The notes under the pieces: model-generated
Seen by the model: only the letters and a program-made list of their open reading frames with translations
What the model was told of the DNA's origin: nothing
The model's database searches: none
Source: an uncultured Pedobacter sp.
GTDB lineage: Bacteria; Bacteroidota; Bacteroidia; Sphingobacteriales; Sphingobacteriaceae
Assembly: GCF_913776295.1 (NCBI RefSeq)
Contig: NZ_CAJYOJ010000081.1
Location: 1 to 35,671 of the forward strand
Reading direction: 5' to 3'
Length of the DNA stretch: 35,671 bases
In this document: piece by piece, positions 15,957 to 24,101 of the stretch
How positions within the stretch are numbered: position 1 is the stretch's first letter
Layout of the letters: each line of letters opens with the position of its first letter
Program-made: the position numbers and the translations under genes

Positions 15957-17312
15957 ATGGCCAAAAAAGGTAAATCAATCTCCAGTGTATCAAAAAAAAT
16001 TTTCGTTTTAGATACCTCTGTTATTTTATATGATCATGATGCCATCAATAACTTTCAAGAGCATGATGTGGCCATTCCCATCGAGGTTTTGGAAGAGCTT
16101 GACCATTTTAAGAACGGTAGTGATACGCGAAATTTCGAAGCCAGAAGTTTTATACGGCTGATAGATGAAACCTCTAAACAAAAACTCATCAGCGATTGGA
16201 TTTCTCTAAAAAGTTCGGAATCAGGTAAATTTAAGGTGGTTTTAAATGAAAAGCCATTAATTAAAAACGCTGAAGAAGTGTACGGTAAAGGAAAAACTGA
16301 CCACAAGATTTTAAACGCAGCCTTAAGTTTAAAAGAAGAATACCCAGATAAAAAAGTAATATTGGTATCGAAAGATATCTGCCTGAGGTTAAAAGCAAAG
16401 GCCCTCGGTTTAAATGCAGAAGATTACGAAACCGGTAAGATTAAAAATGTAGATGAACTCTACGCCGGAAAGACAGAAATAGCTGATTTTTCGGTCGAAG
16501 TTATAGAGCATGTAAAAAAGCAATCATTTGTTGAGGCGGGAGAAATAGCCTTACCTCACAAAAATGCCAATCATTTTTATGTTTTAAAGAATAAGAGAAA
16601 AACTGCGAATGTATTTTATAACCATTATTTAAAAACGATTTCGGCAGTTTCTACTGATGCTGTATTTAACATAAAACCTAAGAATATCGAGCAGGCCTTT
16701 GCTATCCATGCGCTTTTAGATCCGGAGATTAAGCTGGTAAGCATACAGGGCAATGCCGGAACCGGTAAAACATTACTGGCCCTGGCCAGCGCTTTAGAAC
16801 AGCGTAAAAATTTCAGGCAGATTTATGTTACCCGCCCGATTGTTTCGTTGAGCAATAAAGACATCGGTTTCCTCCCGGGCGATGCAAAATCCAAAACAGA
16901 CCCTTTTATGGCACCCATTTGGGATAATTTACGGTTCATTAAAGAGCAGTTTGCTGGAGATGATAAAATGTCGGAAAAGATTGAGGAATTGATTACGACC
17001 GAAAAAATAGCCATTGCACCATTGGCCTTTATCAGGGGCAGAACCCTAACCAAAATCTTCTTTATCATTGATGAAGCACAGAACTTAACGCCACATGAAG
17101 TGAAAACGATCATTTCGAGGGCAGGGGAACATACCAAGATTGTTTTTACAGGTGATATTTACCAGATCGATACGCCTTATCTCGACTCGGAAAGTAATGG
17201 ACTATCTTATTTAATCGAAAATGCGAAAAACCATCCGCTTTACGCGCACATTACCTTGCAAAAAGGGGAGCGGAGCGAACTGGCCAATTTAGCCAATGAG
17301 TTATTGCAATAA
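15957..17312 (+). CDS. PIN domain-PhoH family ATPase
   Basis: This 451-residue protein joins an N-terminal PIN ribonuclease domain (about residues 13-150) to a C-terminal PhoH ATPase (about 235-451), the PhoH2 layout. PIN acidic residues include Asp19 (VLDTSVIL), Glu46/Glu47, Asp115 and Asp140. The ATPase shows Walker A GNAGTGKT (265-272), a TRPIVSL segment, and Walker B FFIIDEAQNLTPHE from about 368, then VFTGD. PhoH2 proteins from other bacteria act as RNA-unwinding ribonucleases; that role is inferred here. It is followed by a convergent MFS gene. Confidence 0.92.
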   Translation: MAKKGKSISSVSKKIFVLDTSVILYDHDAINNFQEHDVAIPIEVLEELDHFKNGSDTRNFEARSFIRLIDETSKQKLISDWISLKSSESGKFKVVLNEKPLIKNAEEVYGKGKTDHKILNAALSLKEEYPDKKVILVSKDICLRLKAKALGLNAEDYETGKIKNVDELYAGKTEIADFSVEVIEHVKKQSFVEAGEIALPHKNANHFYVLKNKRKTANVFYNHYLKTISAVSTDAVFNIKPKNIEQAFAIHALLDPEIKLVSIQGNAGTGKTLLALASALEQRKNFRQIYVTRPIVSLSNKDIGFLPGDAKSKTDPFMAPIWDNLRFIKEQFAGDDKMSEKIEELITTEKIAIAPLAFIRGRTLTKIFFIIDEAQNLTPHEVKTIISRAGEHTKIVFTGDIYQIDTPYLDSESNGLSYLIENAKNHPLYAHITLQKGERSELANLANELLQ

Positions 17313-17331
17313 TTTTAATCCCAACCAAATG

Positions 17332-17368
17332 ATCGTTTCGGAGGATAACGAAGTCGCGATGATTTTTT
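17332..17368 (+). terminator. Probable terminator after the PhoH gene
   Basis: An imperfect stem (ATCG/CGAT outer pairs with TTCG/CGAA inside, bulged) is followed by a run of six T at 17363-17368. It lies in the 83-base gap between the PhoH and MFS stop codons. Confidence 0.4.
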
Positions 17369-17395
17369 ATTATTGAGATAAAGCCTTTTTTGCAA

Positions 17396-18607
17396 TTAAT
17401 GATATTTCTTCAAACTTCTCAAACAGATAAACAACCCGACCAAAGTTAACACCGCACTTAAGATGAACGGTGCCCCGGGGAAATAAACCGGTGCTTTTCC
17501 CTCTATAAAATACGCAAAAATATGTGTCATTACCCAGGGCGCAAATATGGCTGCTAAACTCTGCAAGCCGGTTAAAACACCTTGCATTTCACCCTGCGCA
17601 TTGGCGGGTACCTGATTGGAGATCAGTCCCTGCATCGCAGGTCCACCAATTCCAGCCAAGCCGTAAGGAAGCATAAAGGCAAACATCATCCAGCCTTTAG
17701 ATGCGAAAGCAAACGCGACAAAGCCGATCACATATAAAATCAGACCGAAGTAAACGGCTTTCTTTTCACCAATTTTAGGCAAAATGATCCTGATTAATCC
17801 ACCCTGTACAATTCCGATAACCAAACCTACAAAGCCCAATGAATAACCCACCCAAGCCGCGTCCCAGTTAAATTTCTCCATGGTATAGAATGTCCAGTTG
17901 GATTGAACCGAATGACTGGAAAAATACAACAAAAACAAGGTAGCCATTAAACCCGCCAATGCCGGATATTTCCCAATACTTCGCAACGAACCGATGGGAT
18001 TTGCCCTTTTCCAGTCAAAAGCCCTGCGTTTCTCAGCTGGTAAAGATTCCGGCAATATAAAATAGCCATAAAGCCAGTTCACTAAAGATAAACCAGCCGC
18101 AACCATAAAAGGAACGCGGGTGCCAAAGTGGCTGAAAATACCACCTAAAACCGGTCCTAATATAAACCCGACACCAAAAGCAGCACCAACCAAACCAAAA
18201 TTCTGTGCCCTTTTTTCGGGAGCCGAAACATCTGCAATGTAAGCCTGGGCAGTGGTAAAACTGGCACCGGTAATACCTGCAATGATACGACCTACAAACA
18301 ACCATACAATGGAAGGAGCGAAAGCTAAAAAGATATAATCGATACCTAAACCAAACAAAGAACTTAATAAAATGGGTCTTCTTCCATACCGGTCGCTCAT
18401 TGAACCGATAATCGGAGCGCTTAGAAATTGTACTGATGCATAGGCGAGGGTGAGCCAGCCTCCATATTCTGCCGACAAACCAAAACCGCTGCCGGTTAAG
18501 TCCTGTATAAGCTTTGGTAATACCGGGATAATGATCCCAAAACCTGTAAAATCAATCAGGAGGGTAACCATAATAAAACTCATTGCAGATTTCTTGTTGT
18601 TTGCCAT
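17396..18607 (-). CDS. TCR/Tet family MFS efflux transporter
   Basis: This protein of about 403 residues has 12 membrane helices and belongs to the drug:H+ antiporter branch of the major facilitator superfamily, close to TetA-type exporters. The first helix reads LLIDFTGFGIIIPVLP, the family's D-x-GxGxxxPVLP pattern. Loop 2-3 carries motif A (GSMSDRYGRRPIL), and helix 5 shows the antiporter motif C region (GAAFGVGFILGPVLGG). The frame opens at 18628, but I choose ATG 18607 (MANNKKSAM) because the extra seven residues are unlike the family. No tet-type repressor gene is adjacent. Substrate is unknown; the name does not imply tetracycline resistance. Confidence 0.88.
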   Translation of the reverse strand: MANNKKSAMSFIMVTLLIDFTGFGIIIPVLPKLIQDLTGSGFGLSAEYGGWLTLAYASVQFLSAPIIGSMSDRYGRRPILLSSLFGLGIDYIFLAFAPSIVWLFVGRIIAGITGASFTTAQAYIADVSAPEKRAQNFGLVGAAFGVGFILGPVLGGIFSHFGTRVPFMVAAGLSLVNWLYGYFILPESLPAEKRRAFDWKRANPIGSLRSIGKYPALAGLMATLFLLYFSSHSVQSNWTFYTMEKFNWDAAWVGYSLGFVGLVIGIVQGGLIRIILPKIGEKKAVYFGLILYVIGFVAFAFASKGWMMFAFMLPYGLAGIGGPAMQGLISNQVPANAQGEMQGVLTGLQSLAAIFAPWVMTHIFAYFIEGKAPVYFPGAPFILSAVLTLVGLFICLRSLKKYH

Positions 18608-19021
18608 CTTTAAAAGGTTGAAAAACAAAAGTATCAGAATTACTCAAAAATGTAAATTTTAGTTCTACAAAACTGAGGGATTTAAATCAGCATATAATAC
18701 ACTACCGCTGTTCATAAACAAGATATAGCGGAAAGCCCACAGCGAGGTACGCGGACCGCCACTACACGGTACCCTGCATTTCCTAAAAAATCATCAATCC
18801 AGGCAGGCAAACCAGTTAGATTTCTAAAATCTGACTGGTTCTAGATTAAAAGCTCTTAAACTGGCCTTCAATAACTTAAAATCCGGCCAAAAGCAAAAAA
18901 CCTATAACAACGGTCAAAAATTTTCCACAATGCCTTAATCCGGCTAAATTTTGCTAAATTCGCAAGGTTATAGTAACACCCTTTTTTTTAATATCGTTTT
19001 AAGTAGCGAGAATAATAATTT
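18608..19021. other. Divergent spacer between MFS gene and gyrA
   Basis: This spacer of about 410 bases must hold promoters for the divergent MFS gene and gyrA. It contains a hairpin at 18810-18840 and one TTTTCCACA near 18917, which fits the DnaA-box consensus but stands alone. A clear -7/-33 pair for gyrA was not found. Confidence 0.5.
18810..18840. repeat. 14-base-pair hairpin upstream of gyrA
   Basis: Arms 18810-18823 (AACCAGTTAGATTT) and 18827-18840 (AAATCTGACTGGTT) pair fully with one G-T wobble around a three-base loop. No T-run follows. It may be a remnant intergenic repeat or an mRNA leader structure some 180 bases before gyrA. Confidence 0.55.
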
Positions 19022-21616
19022 ATGGCAGAAGATTTAGAAAATCAGCAGAACGACAAAATCATTCCAATTAACATAGAAGAGCAGATGAAATCGGCCTACA
19101 TTGATTATTCAATGTCGGTTATTGTATCAAGGGCATTGCCTGATGTACGCGATGGATTAAAACCGGTACACCGCCGTGTTTTATATGGTATGCTCGATCT
19201 TGGTGTAACCAGCAATAAACCACATAAAAAATCTGCCCGTATTGTAGGGGAGGTTTTAGGTAAGTATCACCCGCATGGTGATGCATCTGTATATTTTACC
19301 ATGGTACGTATGGCCCAGGATTGGAGCTTGCGTTATCCTATGGTAGATGGTCAGGGAAACTTTGGCCACATTGATGGCGATTCGCCGGCGGCAATGCGTT
19401 ATACAGAAGCACGTTTTTCGAAAATTGCGGAAGAAATGCTTGCCGATATCAATAAAGATACAGTAGACTTTCAGTTAAACTTCGATGATACTTTACAAGA
19501 GCCAACTGTTTTACCTGCGAAAATACCTAACTTACTTGTTAACGGGTCTTCTGGTATTGCGGTAGGTATGGCCACTAATATGGCGCCGCACAACTTAACA
19601 GAAGTAATCGACGGGGTAGTAAACTATATCGACAATAGAGATATTACCATAGAGGAATTAATGAAGTTTGTAAAAGCTCCTGATTTCCCTACAGGTGGTA
19701 TCATTTACGGATACACCGGCGTTAAAGAAGCATTTGAAACCGGCCGTGGGCGTATTGTAATGCGTGCAAAAGCTGAAATCGAAAGCGTTAAAGACCGCGA
19801 AGTCATTATTGTTACCGAAATTCCTTACCAGGTAAACAAAGCACAAATGATTGAGCGTACTGCTGAACTGGTAGGTGAGAAAAAACTGGAGGGTATTGCC
19901 AATATCAAAGACGAATCGAACAAGGATGGTATCCGTATCGTGTACGAAATCAAACGCGATGCCAATGCTTCGATCGTTTTAAACAACCTGTATAAATACA
20001 CTGCCTTACAAACCTCTTTCAGCGTAAATAACATTGCACTGGTAAAAGGCCGTCCGCAAATGTTAAATCTGAAAGATTTGATTGTACATTTTGTGGATCA
20101 CCGCCATGATGTAATTGTTCGCCGTACCAGATACGAGTTGGCTGAGGCTGAAAAACGGGCGCATATCTTAGAGGGTTATTTAATTGCTCTGGATCATTTG
20201 GATGAAGTAATTAAATTAATCCGCGCCTCTGAAACACCAGATGAGGCCCGTTTAGGCTTAATGGAGAAATTCGGGCTAAGCGACCTTCAGGCCCGTGCTA
20301 TTCTTGATATGACACTCCGTCGTTTAACAGGACTGGAACGTGACAAGATCAAAGAAGAGTACGCTGAATTAATGAAAACCATCGATTATTTGAAAGCTAT
20401 CCTGGCAGATGAAGGTTTACGGATGAAAATCATTAAAGATGAGCTGGAAGAAGTAAAACAAAAGTTCGGCGATGAGCGTAAAACCACAATCGTTCACTCG
20501 GCTGAAGATATGAGCATGGAGGATTTCATCGATGATGAAGAAGTGGTGATTACCATCTCTCATGAAGGTTATGTAAAACGTACGCCGGCAAGCGAATTTA
20601 AAGCGCAGGGCAGGGGTGGTAAAGGCTCTAAAGGCAGTACCTCAAGAAACGAAGATTTTATTGAGCACATGCTGGTGGCCACCAACCACAATTATATGTT
20701 ATTCTTTACCGAAGCCGGAAGGTGTTTCTGGCTAAGGGTGTACGAAATTCCGGAAGGTTCGCGAACCAGCAAGGGCAGAGCGATACAGAATATCATCAAT
20801 ATTCCGAAAGAAGAGAAAATTAAAGCTTATATCAAAGTTAAAAACCTTAAAGACCAGGAATATTTAGAGAACAATTTTATCATCATGTGTACCAAAAAAG
20901 GTACCATTAAGAAAACTTCTCTTGAAGCTTATTCACGCCCGCGTGTAAATGGTATTAATGCCATTAACATTAACGAAGGTGATATCTTGTTAGAAGCTTG
21001 TTTAACCAATGGCGAAAGCGAGATTGTAATGGCATTGCGCTCAGGCAGGGCCATCCGTTTCAATGAAAAAACCGTTCGTCCGATGGGTAGAACAGCTACC
21101 GGCGTACGTGGGGTTAGACTTGCACACGATCAGGATGAGGTTGTTGGCATGATTGCTGTAAACAATCCTGAAGTTACGGTGTTAGTAGTATCAGAAAAAG
21201 GATACGGTAAACGTACTGATATTGAAGATTACCGTGTAACCAACCGTGGTGGTAAAGGGGTAAAAACAATTAACGTTACGGAAAAAACCGGACAATTAGT
21301 TTCTATAAAAGACGTTACTGATAGCGAGGATTTAATGATCATTAACCGTTCAGGCATTGTTATCAGGATTCCGGTTTCAGCGCTGAGGGTAATGGGTCGT
21401 GCCACACAAGGGGTTCGTTTAATTTCATTAAAAGGTGATGACGAGATTGCTTCGGTAACGAAAATCGATCACGAGGAAGATGAAGAAGAAACAGTAGATT
21501 TAACGGATGTTGTAGTTACAGATGGAGAAGAACTGGAAGCAGATACTACACCAGAAGCCGATGATACTGAAGACGATGATGCCGAATCAGATAACGAAGC
21601 GGAAGAAGAAAATTAA
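19022..21616 (+). CDS. gyrA: DNA gyrase subunit A
   Basis: GyrA is the DNA-cleaving subunit of gyrase (A2B2), which introduces negative supercoils. The 864-residue length is normal. The breakage-reunion domain carries catalytic Tyr127 in AAMRYTEARF. The C-terminal beta-pinwheel includes the GyrA-box variant QGRGGKG at about residue 529, marking gyrase over topoisomerase IV. The last 45 or so residues are a strongly acidic tail. In the quinolone region the sequence is HPHGDASVYFT, giving Ala88 and Phe92 at the positions of E. coli Ser83 and Asp87. GyrB is not in the window. Two TPR genes follow directly. Confidence 0.97.
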   Translation: MAEDLENQQNDKIIPINIEEQMKSAYIDYSMSVIVSRALPDVRDGLKPVHRRVLYGMLDLGVTSNKPHKKSARIVGEVLGKYHPHGDASVYFTMVRMAQDWSLRYPMVDGQGNFGHIDGDSPAAMRYTEARFSKIAEEMLADINKDTVDFQLNFDDTLQEPTVLPAKIPNLLVNGSSGIAVGMATNMAPHNLTEVIDGVVNYIDNRDITIEELMKFVKAPDFPTGGIIYGYTGVKEAFETGRGRIVMRAKAEIESVKDREVIIVTEIPYQVNKAQMIERTAELVGEKKLEGIANIKDESNKDGIRIVYEIKRDANASIVLNNLYKYTALQTSFSVNNIALVKGRPQMLNLKDLIVHFVDHRHDVIVRRTRYELAEAEKRAHILEGYLIALDHLDEVIKLIRASETPDEARLGLMEKFGLSDLQARAILDMTLRRLTGLERDKIKEEYAELMKTIDYLKAILADEGLRMKIIKDELEEVKQKFGDERKTTIVHSAEDMSMEDFIDDEEVVITISHEGYVKRTPASEFKAQGRGGKGSKGSTSRNEDFIEHMLVATNHNYMLFFTEAGRCFWLRVYEIPEGSRTSKGRAIQNIINIPKEEKIKAYIKVKNLKDQEYLENNFIIMCTKKGTIKKTSLEAYSRPRVNGINAININEGDILLEACLTNGESEIVMALRSGRAIRFNEKTVRPMGRTATGVRGVRLAHDQDEVVGMIAVNNPEVTVLVVSEKGYGKRTDIEDYRVTNRGGKGVKTINVTEKTGQLVSIKDVTDSEDLMIINRSGIVIRIPVSALRVMGRATQGVRLISLKGDDEIASVTKIDHEEDEEETVDLTDVVVTDGEELEADTTPEADDTEDDDAESDNEAEEEN

Positions 21617-21643
21617 ACTAAAAATAAGATTAGAATAAAAATT

Positions 21644-22732
21644 ATGAAAAGAGTATTTCTAAGTATAGTTTTAGCGGGTGCGGTAAGCGCTGCATTTGCT
21701 CAGAAAAGTGAGGTTAATGCCGCAAAAAATGATTGGAATTTATTCCAGATCACCAATTCAAGTGCATCAACTCCATTAGCAAAGAAACTTGAAGCTTTAG
21801 CAAAAGGTTTAGCCCACACAGATAAAGCCATTGCTGATGAAAAATCTAAAGTGATGCCTGAAGCCTGGTCATACCGTGCTTTATTCGCTTCTTCTGCGGC
21901 AATTTTAGATTCGACCAGTACTGCAAACGCTGATGCAAATCTGAAAATTGCTCAGGATGCTATTGTTGAAGCAAAGAAACTGGATACCAAGGGAGCAGAA
22001 AAAGATAATATTAGCTCAGCAGAGCTCAATGTGAGCAACGCCATTAGAAATGGTGGTGTAATTGCCTATAATAAAAAAGATTACAAAACAGCTTACGAAA
22101 AATTTGTGGCTGCCACTGTAATTAACCCACAGGATACGGCAATGTATCTAAATGCAGGGATTGCAGCCAGAAATATTGAGGATTATCCAGCGATGATCAC
22201 TCAATTTAAAAAAGTGATCTCTTTAAATTCACCACAGTCTAAAGATTTATACACTGAGATTCTCAATGCGACCTTAAGCAAGCAAAAAGATACGACAGCT
22301 GCTTTAGCCTTAATTAAAGAAGCAACTGCAAAATTTCCTGAAAATACAGACTGGATCAAAACTGAAACACAGATTTATATCAATAGGGGTGATGTTGCAA
22401 AATCTGAGCAGATGTTAACTGCATTGGCTGCGAAAGAGCCAAACAATGCTAACTATCAGGTTTTATTAGGTAATATCTATTTCAGCCAGGCCCTAAAATT
22501 ACAGGCTGATAGAAATAAAATTGACTCGAAAAAAGTGAAAGAATTTAACGAAGTAACCGGTAAAATGAATGCCTTGTTAGATAAATCTCTTCCTTTTTAC
22601 AAAAAAGCTTTAGAAGTTGATGCTAATAATGAAGGTGCGTTAGAAACGTTGAAAACGATCTATGCCTTTAGAAACGATACTAAAAATTATGAAGATATCA
22701 AGAAACGTTTAGACGCGTTGCCTAAACAATAA
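21644..22732 (+). CDS. Exported TPR repeat protein, first paralog
   Basis: This 362-residue protein has a signal peptide (MKRVFLSIVLAGAVSAAFAQ) and a mostly helical body. It includes tetratricopeptide-type units such as YNKKDYKTAYEKFVAATVI followed by NAGIAARNIEDYPAMI. It probably works in the periplasm as a protein-binding scaffold. It begins 27 bases after gyrA and may be read through from it, and is closed by a strong terminator at 22749-22785. A paralog follows. Specific partners are unknown. Confidence 0.82.
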   Translation: MKRVFLSIVLAGAVSAAFAQKSEVNAAKNDWNLFQITNSSASTPLAKKLEALAKGLAHTDKAIADEKSKVMPEAWSYRALFASSAAILDSTSTANADANLKIAQDAIVEAKKLDTKGAEKDNISSAELNVSNAIRNGGVIAYNKKDYKTAYEKFVAATVINPQDTAMYLNAGIAARNIEDYPAMITQFKKVISLNSPQSKDLYTEILNATLSKQKDTTAALALIKEATAKFPENTDWIKTETQIYINRGDVAKSEQMLTALAAKEPNNANYQVLLGNIYFSQALKLQADRNKIDSKKVKEFNEVTGKMNALLDKSLPFYKKALEVDANNEGALETLKTIYAFRNDTKNYEDIKKRLDALPKQ

Positions 22733-22748
22733 TTCTGATATCAATCTT

Positions 22749-22785
22749 AAAAAAAGAGTCCTGAAATTTCGGGGCTCTTTTTTTT
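22749..22785 (+). terminator. Intrinsic terminator after the first TPR gene
   Basis: An A-run, a stem GAGTCCTGAA paired with TTTCGGGGCTC (with wobble pairs), and an eight-base T-run form a classic rho-independent terminator, closing the gyrA-TPR transcription unit. Confidence 0.85.
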
Positions 22786-22832
22786 ATCTTTATTTTTATG
22801 GTTTATTATGGTTTACTATATTATTTTGGCTT

Positions 22833-23978
22833 ATGCAAAAGTGCTTTAAAATATCATTAATAGCTTTAATTTTCATCTCTGTCAACGCTATGGCCCAAAA
22901 AAGCCAGATTTTAATCGCCCGAAATGCGGTTGGTAAACTGCAGGCGTCTATTGCCAATAAAGAGGATGAAAAAAAGCAATTGGGTATTATAAATGAAGGA
23001 TTAAAGGCCATTGAATCAGCGGAGAAAGATAATAAAACAAAAAAATGGGCCGAAACCTGGTCGATAAAATCCTATCTGATGTCGTTTGCCGCTTTAATTG
23101 ATACCGATCCGAACAATGCCAACAAATATTACGATAATGCGATTGAAGCGGTAGCCAAAGCGAAATCACTCGACCGATATGACGACAATTCAGGCCTCAT
23201 CAAAGCTTCTAACCACAACATCCTGATCAAAAAACAAGAAAAAGGCAACGAAGCGTTTTTCAATAACGATTTTAAAGAAGCGTTTACTGATTTAAAAGAG
23301 GTTGGAGACAATTTCCCCGCCGATACTACATTAGCCTTGAACACAGCCATCTGTGCCTTAAATATCCAGGCCTATGATGAAGCTTTAACCTATTTTAAGC
23401 GCGCTAAAGAAAATGGAATAAAAAATCCATCTGTTTTTCAGAAAATGGCACAAATGTATGTGGTTAAATCTGAAAATGAAACCGCAATTAAAACCCTCGA
23501 AGACGGACTGCTGCTTAATCCGTTTAACCATTTTTTAACCAACGATTATATCAATCTGTTACTGGATACGGAAAATTTTAACAAGGCACAAGGCTTAATC
23601 GAGCGCAATTTAAAAGTAGAAAAAGGAAATAAATTGCTGTATTTTCTTTATGGATACCTGCAACAGGTAGGCGGAAACAATGCTACAGCGATTTTAGCTT
23701 ACGAAAAGGCTTTATCAACCGATCAGAATTATTTTGATGCACTGTACCAGCTCAGTTTAGCGTATATCAATACTGCTAACGAAACTTTGAGTAAAAATGA
23801 TGCGGATAAAGCCGCAAAATATAATGGGTTAATTAACCATGCGCAATTCGCTTTACAACGTGCAAATGAAATTAATCCGAACGACAAAAAAACAGTTCAG
23901 TTACTGATTGATATCTATAATAAAAAGAAAGCTACGGACAAAGTCCAGGAGCTAAACAGAAAACTTCAGGAATTATAA
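22833..23978 (+). CDS. Exported TPR repeat protein, second paralog
   Basis: This 381-residue protein has a signal peptide (MQKCFKISLIALIFISVNAMA, then QKSQ) and shares its plan with the preceding gene: a post-signal QKS motif, an N-terminal domain with an AETWSIKSYLMSFAALID block matching the earlier PEAWSYRALFASSAAILD, then TPR units (for example NDFKEAFTDLKEVGDN and FDALYQLSLAYINTANE). It is a diverged tandem duplicate with its own promoter region after the terminator at 22749-22785. Role unknown; periplasmic protein-interaction scaffold is the best guess. Confidence 0.82.
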   Translation: MQKCFKISLIALIFISVNAMAQKSQILIARNAVGKLQASIANKEDEKKQLGIINEGLKAIESAEKDNKTKKWAETWSIKSYLMSFAALIDTDPNNANKYYDNAIEAVAKAKSLDRYDDNSGLIKASNHNILIKKQEKGNEAFFNNDFKEAFTDLKEVGDNFPADTTLALNTAICALNIQAYDEALTYFKRAKENGIKNPSVFQKMAQMYVVKSENETAIKTLEDGLLLNPFNHFLTNDYINLLLDTENFNKAQGLIERNLKVEKGNKLLYFLYGYLQQVGGNNATAILAYEKALSTDQNYFDALYQLSLAYINTANETLSKNDADKAAKYNGLINHAQFALQRANEINPNDKKTVQLLIDIYNKKKATDKVQELNRKLQEL

Positions 23979-24101
23979 TTGATGCTGTAAATATTACTTA
24001 ACAAGATGGAGTTGGGAATATCAAATTAACATAATATTAATTATAAGACATATATTCTGATAGAAAATATTGGTTACATCACCGTTTTATAACTACAATT
24101 C

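Noticed and set aside
17396..18607. Tetracycline resistance gene
   Set aside because: The protein has general TCR/Tet MFS motifs, but the same family includes many exporters of unknown substrate, and no TetR-type regulator is adjacent.
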